Below the pieces are notes generated by a model. That model saw nothing but the letters and a program-made list of their open reading frames with translations, had not been told where the DNA came from and made no database searches. This document shows positions 55,501 through 64,000 of a stretch of DNA of 64,000 bases, piece after piece. This stretch comes from Rhabdornis inornatus (lineage: Eukaryota; Chordata; Aves; Passeriformes; Rhabdornithidae). Numbering within the stretch: the stretch's first letter is position 1; every line of letters begins with the position of its first letter. The translations under genes and the position numbers were made by a program. Where the stretch lies: positions 303,501 through 367,500 of the forward strand of contig VWZS01007474.1 of NCBI GenBank assembly GCA_013397075.1, given 5' to 3'.

Positions 55501-58500
55501 TCCCACACCAGAGATGGGCACCCACAGAATATGCCCAAAATCCCAGTTCTGCCTTTTCACAGCCCAAACTCCAACCTCTGCCTGCTGTGACAGAAATCCC
55601 TCAGCTTTCCAGCTGTTCCACTCACACATCCTGACACTGATCAGGATATCCCACACAGCTGGGTATTTACAAAGTTTGCTGCTAAATTCCATTTGATTAA
55701 CTGTGCATTAATACACACTTTTAGCCTTATTTACAGCAGTACTGAAAGGACCTGGCTTTCCACTACATTAGGAAGGTAATTCAGGTAATATTCCACGTTC
55801 ATACCTTTCCATAAATTTTTGAAATATTTTTCCTCGGAGACTATCACAAATTTCTTCTATATATGGCTAAAAAGGGTAAGGAAACACAATTAGTATTTGA
55901 GAAGACAATAAATGGCTTTTTTTCAATCCCATCCATTACACAGAACTCTCACTGGCCCCACAGAGCTCCTGGGTTGTCCTTAAGAAGCCTCAATGAAGCA
56001 TTTTAGCTTCATTTCGCTTTTGGAATCTAAGCAGGTGCCCTGAATTCAAACACAAAATATTTTCATGAGCTAGAAAACCTTAAGGGCTGTGGGGGCAGAA
56101 AGGTTCTTCTTTCAAATGCATTTAAACAATAAATTGTCACCCCTATGGAATCCAAACTTCCCAGAGGTGCCCCCTCATCTTTGTGGTGCTTCTCTCCTCT
56201 CTGTCCTTGCTGAGACATCAGCACCTTGAAATCACAGGTGACTTTTTCCAGGAAATCCCTCCCCTGGGTGTGTGATGGCCCAGCCTCCTCCCAGTTAGTG
56301 CTGAGACATGACCCAGCACTGCAATCACCACCTTCTAGCTCATGGCAACAGCCAGAACAGCTCAGGAGCACAAGAGACACCAGGCAAGGGCAACCTCCAC
56401 ATTTTTTTCAGCATATAAAAACACATCAGATTTAGATAAAAGACACTTAAGCTTACAAACACCCCCATGATGGATAAGACAATTTCTCCACTGTTGCAGT
56501 TCAGTTCACCCTGACAGGATGAGCATCTTCCTGATGGAAAGTGATTTACTCTAAATCGTTTAATGGCTTAAAATTACACAACTATAAAAACTCTTCTGTT
56601 CACACACCAAGATATAGTTTACTTTTCTCAATGTGCTTGAAAATATTATAGATAAGAAGAGTAAATTGTAATTTTGACTTGGAAAAGCATTTCAATCCCA
56701 CTTACAGCACAGAATATGCACAGTCCCATTTATTCTGTCTCTTTAAACAATATCTAAAAAGTCACTTTCTGTCAGAGGAGCTGAATGTTCAGACTGTGAA
56801 AGCTCACCTGGAAAAGGCTGGCTGGCACTTGTTTCTTGGCTAAATGTGTTTGTACATGATCTACAGCTTGTTTTGAGAAAGGCTTTTGGAAAAGAAAAAG
56901 AAAGATTTTAAACAGTTGGAACTGTCAGGAGTTTCATTTCAGGTCACAGCACTGTTGTTCTTTTCCCCACATGGAAACACCAACCCCAAGAGGAATCAAT
57001 AGGGCCTCCCACAGGTATATTAGAGTGAATATTGTGTGAAATGTGCAGAATGATCCAGTAACAGGATTATTCCAAAGCAGAAAGGCAGGAGAGGGAAGTT
57101 GAGGAGGAGGAAGGTAAAAATCAAAGGGGGTGGTGATCCTCCTTTAACAAATCCATGAAAAATCCCATTTATAGGCACAGCTCCAGAGCCAGAAACAGAC
57201 ATGGACTTTCTACTAATAAAATAATGCATTTGGGGGGGAAAAAAAGAAAAAAAAAAAAAAAAAACCTTAAACCCTCCACCCAGGGTACAACACCCTGCAA
57301 ATCCCTCTTTCAAATCAGAACACATGAAACTCTTAACAGATCAATGGGCCCAACCTTCAGCTGGAGGAAATGTGTCTTTTCAGTGACTTTAGCCATAGCT
57401 CTATACACACACATTTATTTCATCCTTTTAAAAACAGACATTTAGTCTAAAGAAACATAGACCAGATAAACCTCCTGATACTTCCTTTGAGTGTCACTAA
57501 GTTTAATAAAAATTGCAACACGGCACCAACACTTAAACCTCAAAAAAAAAACCAAAAAAAAAAAAAAAATCCAAAATTTCAAAGGGAAATCCAGTGAATG
57601 GAAGAGCAGATTCTCCTTCTGCCAGGCAGGGGGAAAAGGGCAGGATACCCACGTGGGAACAGGAGAGCAGCTCCTTCATGATGTAGGTGTCGTAGATCTG
57701 CCGGCTCCGCGACAGCCGCTCCTCCTCCGAGTCCAGCTTCTCGTACTCCTTGATCTGCAGGACAAGCACCACACATTTTCTTGTGATTTCTCACTCCTTG
57801 GGTCAGAACAGGACTTTGACTGAAGTTTTATTTTATTTTATTGTTTTCTTTATTGATGAAAAATCACCTGCACCACCACGGTTACAGCTGGGATTTCCCT
57901 TTAATATTGCAATTTTTCAGCCCTGGCACAGCTGCCCAGGGCATTGGTGGAGTCCCCATCCCTGCAGGAGTTTAACAGGTTGTGGCACTTGGGGACACAC
58001 TCAGTGGTGGCCTTGGCAATGCTGAGTGAACAGTGGGACTTGATGGGCTGAAAGGGCTCTTCCAACCCAAAAATTCCCTGATTCCTTGACCACAGCACAT
58101 CAGGTACAGATGTCCAAGAAAGAATATAAAGCACATTTCAAAATGCTGACATAGTTCAGCTACACAGCGGATTTGAACACCAAAGGGTGAAAGACAACCC
58201 TAAACTGGCTGAAAGACAGTTCATCAAGTTTCCTCAGGTGTGCTGTAGGAGATCAGCATATTCCAGGTGAAACAACAGCAATCCAAGATGGTTCATTTAC
58301 AGAACAAAACCTGACAACCAGAATAAAAAGTTCACTGAGTCCAAGGGTCCTCTGGAGCATATTTAGGGAAAGAGTTCTTCCAGGAGTGACAAATTGTAAA
58401 AAAGAAGTACAAGATCTTTAGGGGAAAGACTCAGCTCTGACTTCCTGGACCTTCCCAGCATCAGCCTGTGAAGTGCTGGGATCCAGATACCTGGCACTGA

Positions 58501-60322
58501 GCAGATCTGCTCTGTGCCACAGAATCCCAGGATTGCTTAGGTTGGGAAAAAACCTCCAAGATCACTGAGTTCAATTATCAAGAGACAAACTGGAACCAAC
58601 CTACCTCTGGAGGTGGAACATTAATTAAACTCAGTATCTTTCTAGCTGTACTCCTCTTGTTTGCTGACATGATAAAGGCACCAGTCCCACCCCAATTTGC
58701 CATCTGTGCTGCTTCCCCCTTGATACCAATTTATAATTAAAATGACTCAAAACGTCTTTGCCCAAGAAACACTTTTAATTAATGCAATGACACAAAATAA
58801 TTAGCAGTACAGAAGGAAGCCTGATGGATATCTGATTGTCTTATTTGAGCACAACCTCCTATCCCTCAGTGTTTGGTTGTTAAAGGACCCAACTCCCCAG
58901 CCAGTGCTGAGGGGTCTCAGCAGAGTCCCCCAGATATCAAAAGGATCTCCTCAAAAATTGTGATCAGAATGCATTTGTTTTCAAGTATTTAGAAGCTCTT
59001 TTTTTCCCTTTTTTTTTTCCTTTTTTCTTTTTAATTTCTTTTCTTTTCCTTCTGAAACCGATCGGGATGAATCACTCATCCTGTTAAATGCCTGATCGTG
59101 ACTCCAGCTGCAGTGATATGAAATCCCTGGAGTACAGAGCTCTTCTACATCAAGCAATTTTTAATGTAGCAATGTACTCAGATTATTCTATGTGTAATAA
59201 ATGCAGCAAGTAAATCAAATATATAAAAAAAGGGAAAAGCTCCTGGATCCGGTATGTCACAGAGGAAAACACAATGAACCTCTCTTTAAATATCTTTAAT
59301 GGGATTTTTCCAGAAGTACATGACAAAGCACTGAAATTCTTTTGAGGCAACACTTTGCTAATAACCTAAAAATACAATTTTGAATTGTTTCAGAGATAAA
59401 GAGGCAGCCAAAAATATCTTGCTAAATAATCTGGTACAACAGGCCTTTTCGGATTACTTATGACAGTGATATCTTCAGTGTATAAAGAGATGGAAATGGT
59501 ACAAAAAGATTCTTTATTGACAGCAGGTATCTGATCTGAGGGGGGGAATGGAGTCTTGCTGAGGACTGATCTCCAAATTGATACCAGCTGTTTGTGCTGA
59601 TAGCAAGAAAAAAGTTAAATTCTCAGCTCCAGAGTGAGGCAGCCAAGGCTATCCCAGCTCTAATGAACCCTGAGCCATCAGGCATGGGCATTTCTGCCCT
59701 GAAATCAGCACCTGGGAGAGGATTCACAGGGGGGCTGGTTTTATTCAGTGTCACAAATATAACAGGGAATGAATGAATGGAGCCATGGAGCTCAGACAGT
59801 GCAGCAGCAGAAACTGGGGAGGGCCAGGGAGTTATTGATCCTTTGGGACGTGCCCTGCTCAGTGCCTGTTAGCTCCTTCACTACATATCTTCTGACAAGG
59901 GACACAACTCATCCATCCAAAGCCACCTCTTGTGTCCCCTCTGCAGCCCTGTCACAGCAGCTCCTGAAATATGTGAGCAGCTCCCACCCCACATCCCTCC
60001 ACAGTCCCCTCCAGCTGTACCCTGCTGCCTCTCCTACAGGTGAAAAAGGCTGCTGGGAAAGATCTGAAGGGTTTCAGTGTCAGTCCAACACCAGGAATCT
60101 CAACCTAGATTCTTTTCTACCAGTCCACACCGCTTCACATAATGGATCCTGTCCTTCCCTCTCAGCATTCCCTGACAGAGCAGGAGCAGGACAGCCTCCC
60201 TCAGCCTCATCCCCTGCACAGCCCCAAACCTCCATCACCAGCACTTACCTCTTCATAGAACTTCAGCTGAGGGACAGCTTCATCAATCTCATTCATGCAA
60301 TAGTCTTTAAAGAGCAAAAATC
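34430..60322 (-). CDS. GRK3: GRK3 coding region, 19 exons (human exons 3-21; N-terminal two exons off the right edge)
   Basis: G protein-coupled receptor kinase 3 (ADRBK2), a Ser/Thr kinase that phosphorylates activated receptors such as beta-adrenergic receptors at the membrane, leading to arrestin binding. The exons give 624 full codons plus a split first codon and a stop, equal to human residues about 64-688. Order: RGS-homology domain (to about 175), kinase domain with GRGGFGEV nucleotide loop, AMK lysine, YRDLKPAN catalytic loop and the GRK-typical SDLG instead of DFG; AGC C-terminal tail; PH domain binding G-beta-gamma and phosphoinositides; C-terminus HRNSNGL. The tail [12 protein letters not shown]...HRNSNGL is GRK3, not GRK2 (which ends QRGSANGL). 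All introns are GT-AG with consistent phases. Confidence 0.97.
35094..35207 (-). CDS. GRK3: GRK3 exon 20 (PH domain)
   Basis: 38 codons, phase 0: [20 protein letters not shown] then [18 protein letters not shown]; second half of the PH domain. Acceptor ATACTGCAG, donor GAG|GTAAGA. Confidence 0.97.
36117..36253 (-). CDS. GRK3: GRK3 exon 19 (PH domain)
   Basis: Split Asp then 45 codons: [20 protein letters not shown], then [20 protein letters not shown], then EGESR; first half of the PH domain. Acceptor TGGTTTAG, donor CGG|GTGAGT. Confidence 0.97.
36590..36822 (+). mobile_element. CR1 LINE 3' end, plus orientation
   Basis: Runs from GCACAGAGTGCCCAGAGAAG through GTCCAAGGCCAGGTTGGACA to TTCCAACCCAAACTATTCC and the terminal TCTATGATTCCATGA. 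Lies in GRK3 intron 18. Confidence 0.95.
37005..37167 (-). CDS. GRK3: GRK3 exon 18
   Basis: 54 codons plus one base: [20 protein letters not shown], then [20 protein letters not shown], then [19 protein letters not shown] resembles the GRK2 clathrin-box sequence. Bundle helix joining kinase, RGS-homology and PH domains. Acceptor TTGCAAG, donor GAAG|GTAATC. Confidence 0.97.
37736..37810 (+). mobile_element. CR1-related fragment
   Basis: GGTGGAGTGCCCATCCCTGG followed by GGGTTTAAAGCTGTGTGGA matches the internal CR1 3' UTR block; in GRK3 intron 17. Confidence 0.7.
39298..39393 (-). CDS. GRK3: GRK3 exon 17
   Basis: 32 codons, phase 0: [20 protein letters not shown] then [12 protein letters not shown], the AGC tail segment that covers the active site. 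Acceptor TTTCTAG, donor AAG|GTACCC. Confidence 0.97.
39852..39918 (-). CDS. GRK3: GRK3 exon 16
   Basis: Split Ser then [20 protein letters not shown] and QK (22 codons). HPFF is the AGC-kinase C-lobe end. Acceptor GTTTTGCAG, donor AAG|GTAAAG. Confidence 0.97.
41115..41215 (-). CDS. GRK3: GRK3 exon 15
   Basis: 33 codons plus two bases: [20 protein letters not shown] then [13 protein letters not shown]; end of the kinase C-lobe. Acceptor CTCTACAG, donor AGAAG|GTAGGT. Confidence 0.97.
41410..41476 (-). CDS. GRK3: GRK3 exon 14
   Basis: Completes a Gly then [20 protein letters not shown] and TV. Kinase C-lobe. Acceptor TCTGCACAG, donor GTG|GTAAGA. Confidence 0.97.
43493..43600 (-). CDS. GRK3: GRK3 exon 13
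   Basis: Split Val, then 35 codons [20 protein letters not shown] then [15 protein letters not shown], plus two bases. GYMAPE is the APE motif. Acceptor CTCTGCAG, donor GGGG|GTGAGT. Confidence 0.97.
44450..44544 (-). CDS. GRK3: GRK3 exon 12 (DLG motif)
   Basis: 31 codons plus two bases: [20 protein letters not shown] then [14 protein letters not shown] replaces DFG, as in all GRKs. Acceptor GTTTCCAG, donor AGTGT|GTAAGT. Confidence 0.97.
45291..45421 (-). CDS. GRK3: GRK3 exon 11 (catalytic loop)
   Basis: Split Gly then 43 codons from [20 protein letters not shown] to [14 protein letters not shown] holds the catalytic aspartate. Acceptor CATTTCAG, donor AAG|GTAATG. Confidence 0.97.
45827..45905 (-). 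CDS. GRK3: GRK3 exon 10
   Basis: 26 codons plus one base: [20 protein letters not shown] then ILDLMN; hinge of the kinase domain. Acceptor CCCTTGCAG, donor AATG|GTAAGC. Confidence 0.97.
46455..46815 (-). mobile_element. Two adjacent CR1 LINE fragments
   Basis: First block 46455-46625 (GCTGAGGTTGGAGAAGCC ...), second block 46726-46815 (GCTTTGGGTTGGGAGGGACC then CCATGGGCAGGGACACC). In GRK3 intron 9. Confidence 0.85.
49886..50175 (-). mobile_element. CR1 LINE 3' fragment, about 290 bp
   Basis: AATGGTTTGGCTTGGAAGAG, then GGGCAGAGACACCTTCCATT, CTGTCCAACCTGGCCTTGGA and AATATCCCATCTAACCTTGC. One of the longest copies in the window. Confidence 0.95.
51212..51311 (-). CDS. GRK3: GRK3 exon 9 (kinase catalytic lysine)
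   Basis: 33 codons after a split Met: [20 protein letters not shown] then [16 protein letters not shown] holds the ATP-orienting lysine and the NERIML helix carries its partner glutamate. Acceptor is a long T-tract then CAG; donor GGA|GTAAGT. Confidence 0.97.
52279..52500 (-). mobile_element. CR1 LINE 3' fragment
   Basis: ATGGTTTGGGTGGGAAGGGA, GGGACACCTTCCACTATCCC and CAGGCACAGCTTCTCTGGGA. In GRK3 intron 8. Confidence 0.9.
53971..54062 (-). CDS. GRK3: GRK3 exon 8 (kinase nucleotide loop)
   Basis: 30 codons plus two bases: [20 protein letters not shown] then [16 protein letters not shown] is the glycine-rich loop that holds ATP. Acceptor ATTTGCAG, donor AAAAT|GTGAGT. Confidence 0.97.
54682..54733 (-). 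CDS. GRK3: GRK3 exon 7
   Basis: Split Ser then [17 protein letters not shown] (17 codons), the linker between the RGS-homology and kinase domains; identical to human here. Acceptor TTTTGCAG, donor CAT|GTAAGT. Confidence 0.97.
55805..55866 (-). CDS. GRK3: GRK3 exon 6
   Basis: 20 codons plus two bases: [20 protein letters not shown]; end of the RGS-homology domain. Acceptor CTTTTTAG, donor AAAG|GTATGA. Confidence 0.97.
56808..56882 (-). CDS. GRK3: GRK3 exon 5
   Basis: 25 codons, phase 0: [20 protein letters not shown] then ASLFQ; RGS-homology domain. Acceptor TTTTCCAAAAG (weak, purine before AG), donor CAG|GTGAGC. Confidence 0.96.
57653..57754 (-). CDS. GRK3: GRK3 exon 4
   Basis: 34 codons, phase 0: [20 protein letters not shown] then [17 protein letters not shown]-homology domain. 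Noticeably GC-richer than the neighbouring introns. Acceptor TCCTGCAG, donor CAC|GTGGGT. Confidence 0.97.
57916..58085 (+). mobile_element. CR1 LINE 3' end, plus orientation
   Basis: GGCACAGCTGCCCAGGGCAT, GTGGAGTCCCCATCCCTGCA and CTCTTCCAACCCAAAAATTC. In GRK3 intron 3. Confidence 0.9.
58522..58612 (-). mobile_element. CR1-like tail fragment
   Basis: AGAATCCCAGGATTGCTTAG then GGTTGGGAAAAAACCTCCAA, a CR1 subtype tail. Confidence 0.8.
60249..60322 (-). CDS. GRK3: GRK3 exon 3
   Basis: Split Gly then [20 protein letters not shown] plus FYEE (24 codons); RGS-homology domain. Acceptor CCTTCCAG, donor GAG|GTAAGT. First GRK3 exon within the window; exons 1-2 (about 63 residues) were searched for to the right and not found. 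Confidence 0.96.
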
Positions 60323-61599
60323 CTGGAAGGAAAAACAGAAAAATCAGAAAAACTTGTTTCATTACACTGGTGACTTGTAAAAAGGCTCATGAAACCACCT
60401 GAGTTCCACCACAGGCTGTATAAATCTGTGTGAGCATCCCCAATTGCCAAGGTTTGGGATTCTGATTCCCATCCAGCTCTTCATTTCCAGCACAAAAGGA
60501 TCCCAAGCCTGCCTCACCTCCCCCAGGTGTATTAAGCCCATTACTGCTTCCACCTGCTGAGGATTTTATGAGGCATTTCCATAATGCACCAAAATATCCT
60601 GTTCCTCTTCAGACCACATTTTCTTCCTTTTTTTCCCCCTGTAAAAACTAGAGACTATTCACATTTTGGGGTTTTTTTGCAAGAGGTTTACCTACATTTC
60701 ACTGATGAAGCACAACCTCTTCTGCACTCTCATTTCAGAATTACCGGTTCATGTTACCTCTAATGGGTTTTATTGCTCAATAAATTACATCAGGGTCTTT
60801 ACAGTTCCTTTGCAAGTAATTTAGAGCATGACCCTAGCAGGCTGCAGATGAGGATCTTCCATTAGGAGAATTTTAATGCACTGTCACAAGCCTCATCCCA
60901 TGGAAGCACTGTCTTTCCCTGCCTCTGAGCTGGCACCTGCTACCCTGGAATTTCACACAGGAATCTGTGTCACAAATGTCCCCATCACTGCCAAACGCAC
61001 CCAAAGTCCCCAGTCTCCTCAGCCAGACCGTGCACCTCCACCTCTCCTTGCCAGCCTGGCTTTTTGAGGACAAAAAGTGAAATTTCGGGAGCTGACTCAA
61101 ATTCCTTATTTCCCACATGATGGAACTAGCGGCAGCACGGAGCAGAATCCTGCTGAATGGACTGAACTTTTCTAGGACAATGAACCAAAGATTGGGTAAT
61201 TAAGAGACTGAAGAGTGGCACAAACAGCACTGAATGCACTGAAAGAAAAATCCCTGGCTTGGTCCCAGCTCCTGGCTGGAACCCAAAAAAACCCGCAAAC
61301 AACAAAAAAACACAACAATAAACCACAAAGACAACTGTGGGAGGAGTGTGAAAATATACCAACACACATTTCCAGCAAGGCCACGCCAAACATTCCAGCC
61401 CAGCTTAGTATTTTCCAAACTTCTTAAATTTAATTATGGCAGAGAAAGAAGAGGTTCCCAGGCCCATGGCACAGGGAACAATCAGAGGCTTATGCAGCCA
61501 CAGGACACGGGCTGCTCCTCCCCGAGGCCCCTTGGCACTGCACTGCAAAAACCCAGATATACCCAAAATATACAAAATATATCCAGATATACCCAAAAT

Positions 61600-61985
61600 A
61601 TAGAGACTGAGAACTGGGGCTGTTCAGCCTGGGGAAGAGAAGGTTGTGTGGAATCCTCACAGCATCTTCCAGGACCTGAAGGGGCTACAAGGAATCTAGA
61701 GAGGGATTTTGTATCAGGAACTTGAGTAACAGGACAAGGCAATGGCTTCAAACTGAAAGGGAAATTTAGGTGAGATATATGGAAGAAATCATTCCCTGTG
61801 AGGGTGCTGAGACCCTGGCACAGGTTGCCCAGAGAAGCTGGGGCTGTCCCAGCCCTGGAAGTGTCCAAGGCCAGGTTGGACAGGGCTTGGAGCAGCCTAG
61901 GATAATAGAAGCTGTTCCTACCCATGGCACTGGAAGATCTTTAGGGTCCCCTCCAACCCAAACCTTTCTGTGATTCTATGATTCA
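61600..61985 (+). mobile_element. CR1 LINE 3' region, plus orientation, about 385 bp
   Basis: GGGGCTGTTCAGCCTGGGGA, then CAGGTTGCCCAGAGAAGCTG, CCAAGGCCAGGTTGGACAGG and the terminal TTCTGTGATTCTATGATTC. The most complete copy in the window; in GRK3 intron 2. Confidence 0.95.
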
Positions 61986-62949
61986 GACAAATCCAATTAG
62001 AGCCTAACATTCCCCAGACTGGAATTGTTTCTGTTTCGACCTCCCATTCTATCAGCAGACCCTGCACTTCCCCTGCAGCACAAAGGAAATCTCCTCCTTT
62101 ACTGCTGCTCTTGGATTGAGTGAAAAATGATCAGCCAGAAACTGCAGCTCTCACATAATGGCACAACGAAGTGACAGATGCAGCACTCAGTAAGTGACAG
62201 GAGTTTTAAGAAGTTCAGGGAGAGCTGACGAGGAGCACAATAAGCACAGTTAACAGCACACAGAAAAATAAGCCCCAGAACAGAAAGCAGGAATTAATAA
62301 AATGATAGCGTTAAGTAACAGCTAAAAAGAACCAGCAATTATTTATGAAATAAAGATGCTGACAGCTTTGGCTTCAAAGATTCCTTCTGCTATAACTATA
62401 TAATTTCTGCAACAACCAGATCACTGGTTGTTAAGGGAAAGGAAAAATATTTTTTAAGAGCTTCTTCTGGTAACACCAAAGTGATGGATGATATCAATAA
62501 TACACACACAGAGTGCAAGGCAGCACCCAGCTCCTCTGGGCTCCCACCTTCCTCCTTCCCAGTCTCTGGACAATCATTTTCCCCTTTATCTTTGTATGGA
62601 CAATCCTAAGATAAATTTGCCATTAATTGCACTGACTCTAATCACCAAGGCAAAATGTATTTCAAGGAGGGATGAAGGCCACCTTTCAGGTTTGCAGTGT
62701 TCACCAGAGGCTCCCAAGCAGGGATTGGGTGGTGGGAAGAACAGATTCAGGTCAGGCAGCTCACCCAAAATCCCAGGTATTCCCAGAGCTCATCCCCAGC
62801 TGTACAAGGTCCCTGTCACAAGCTTGGAGGGCACAAGGAGGGGAACTAAGTTAACCCATCTCTTTAAAACAGAACATGAATGTTTGCTTTGGTATTTATT
62901 TCAGATAATTATGTTTTTCCAGCATGACCACAGCAATTTTGCATGAAAT

Positions 62950-63320
62950 CCTGACTCTTATCAATGCCACCCCTCCACCCTTGGTTTTTGCCTCCAGAAT
63001 TCAGCCCTTCCTACAATCAAAGAACATAAATGCTGCTGGTGACCAGCCACACACTCCAGACCCCTCATCATGTTCCTGGGCTCCACTGGACCCTCTCCAG
63101 GAGCTCCTTGTCTTTCTTGAACAGAGAGACCAGAACTGAACACCACAGCCCAGATGTGGCCTCACTAGGGCCACTCATCAGGATTAAAGCCACCTTCTCA
63201 TTTTCCATTTCCGTGGCATTTTCCTGCCCTGCTCCCAGTCTGTGGCTCTGCCAACAACCCCCCCAGGATAGCAGCCTAAAGATCACCTGCAGCCACAGCA
63301 CCACCTCTTCATCCCTGTCA
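62950..63320 (-). mobile_element. CR1 LINE fragment from further inside the element
   Basis: Antisense of the CR1 region upstream of the usual tail: CCTCTCCAGGAGCTCCTTGT, AGACCAGAACTGAACACCAC and CCAGATGTGGCCTCACTAGG. In GRK3 intron 2. Confidence 0.8.
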
Positions 63321-64000
63321 ATTAGCTGAGAGCACAGCATAACAAATAAAATAAAATAGAACAACAACGAGGAAGTCCATCATAAAACACTTGGAGGAAA
63401 CTGCTTATCTAATTCTAACTGGAATTTTATGAGCATCTGATTCAAGCAACCTTTTAACAGGAGTAAATAAAAATCTTATTAAAGCAAACAGGAGTGACTA
63501 GGTGAGAGAGCAAAGCTAAAAATAGCCATGTTTAGCCCCAATACAAGTGTTCACAATGTCACTGATTGAAAGGAAGCTGCATCTATTTACAGCAGGCCTG
63601 AACATGGTCCAAAACGCTGATGTAGCCTCTTTCTAGTAGGCAAAATAGCAAATTAGAGAACAAAAATACCAAGCTGTTTCCAAATCCTCCCGAAACGTGC
63701 TGTGTATAAATACAGAATCCTGCAAAAAACAAAGCAGCAGTGACATCTGCACCAGACACAGGCTCCTTTCCCGGGCAGGAAAAGCTTTGGGAATGTGGGA
63801 TGGTGCCTTGCAAAGTCTGCAACACAGGGTCTGTCCCTGCTTAGGGCACTTAAAGGTCTCCAATCTCAGTCACTCCAAGATGTCTCTCCTGATCTTTCTT
63901 GCTTGGTGAGCTTGGACAAGAGCAAGAAGCCATGGCCAGAGGCCATGTCCTGCTCTCTGCACCTCCCTGCCAGGACACTGGGAGTCAGGCTCTGCTGCCA

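Larger units (their letters stand above)
45906..60248 (-). other. GRK3: GRK3 introns 3-9
   Basis: Introns at 45906-51211 (5.3 kb, three CR1 pieces), 51312-53970, 54063-54681, 54734-55804, 55867-56807, 56883-57652 and 57755-60248. A-tracts interrupted by CC at 51314-51340 and 57541-57569, and a T-rich run at 59000-59050. No other gene seen. Confidence 0.7.
60323..64000 (-). other. GRK3: GRK3 intron 2, left part
   Basis: At least 3.7 kb up to the window edge. Carries two CR1 copies and otherwise unique AT-rich sequence. Exons 1 and 2, encoding the N-terminal helix and start of the RGS-homology domain, were not found here. Confidence 0.7.

Noticed and set aside
34430..60322. GRK2 (ADRBK1) instead of GRK3
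   Set aside because: C-terminus [12 protein letters not shown]...HRNSNGL and the neighbour MYO18B fit GRK3; GRK2 ends differently and lies elsewhere.
60330..64000. GRK3 exons 1-2
   Set aside because: No stretch in any frame resembles RSVMQKYLEER or the N-terminal MADLEAVLADV; they must be off the right edge.

Overview
This is vertebrate nuclear DNA, and the evidence points to a bird. Genes are split by GT-AG introns. At least seventeen fragments of CR1 LINEs, the dominant avian retroposon, are scattered through both halves, recognisable by the characteristic 'GGTTTGGGTTGGAA' 3' tail block. Human orthologues of the two genes found lie next to each other in the same tandem order on 22q12.1 (GRK3 then MYO18B). 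I cannot name the species. Nothing bacterial, no CRISPR array and no tRNA or rRNA gene was seen.

Both genes are read from the minus strand, so transcription runs right to left. GRK3 (beta-adrenergic receptor kinase 2) fills about 28.4-64.0 kb. Nineteen coding exons, corresponding to human exons 3-21, were placed base by base. They join in one open frame encoding residues about 64-688, exactly the human length. The two N-terminal exons lie beyond the right edge. An unusually long 3' UTR of about 6 kb runs to a good poly(A) signal at 28455-28460.

MYO18B (unconventional myosin XVIIIB, a striated-muscle sarcomere protein) fills about 1-27.4 kb. Twenty-six complete coding exons plus a broken twenty-seventh give 1,432 codons in one frame. 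They cover the start codon, a lysine-rich disordered N-terminal region, the whole divergent motor domain, the neck with its IQ-like segment and the start of the coiled-coil tail. The rest of the tail is off the left edge. Its probable promoter (GC box, E-boxes, TATA/MEF2-like AT blocks) is only about 1 kb beyond the GRK3 poly(A) site. The GRK3 half is AT-richer with long introns. The MYO18B half is GC-rich, with short introns and several minisatellites.

The most notable points are as follows. (1) The motor P-loop reads GHSGAGRT, with arginine in place of the catalytic lysine. (2) The first coding exon of MYO18B ends at a GA rather than GT donor. (3) One MYO18B splice donor is the first copy of an 18-bp minisatellite in which successive copies remain potential donors. 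(4) A contig join at 0.55-2.98 kb carries an exact 1,059-bp false duplication and puts one MYO18B exon on the wrong side of two others; a second, smaller artefact of the same design lies at 17.8-18.3 kb. Gene models built automatically on this window will be wrong at that first join.
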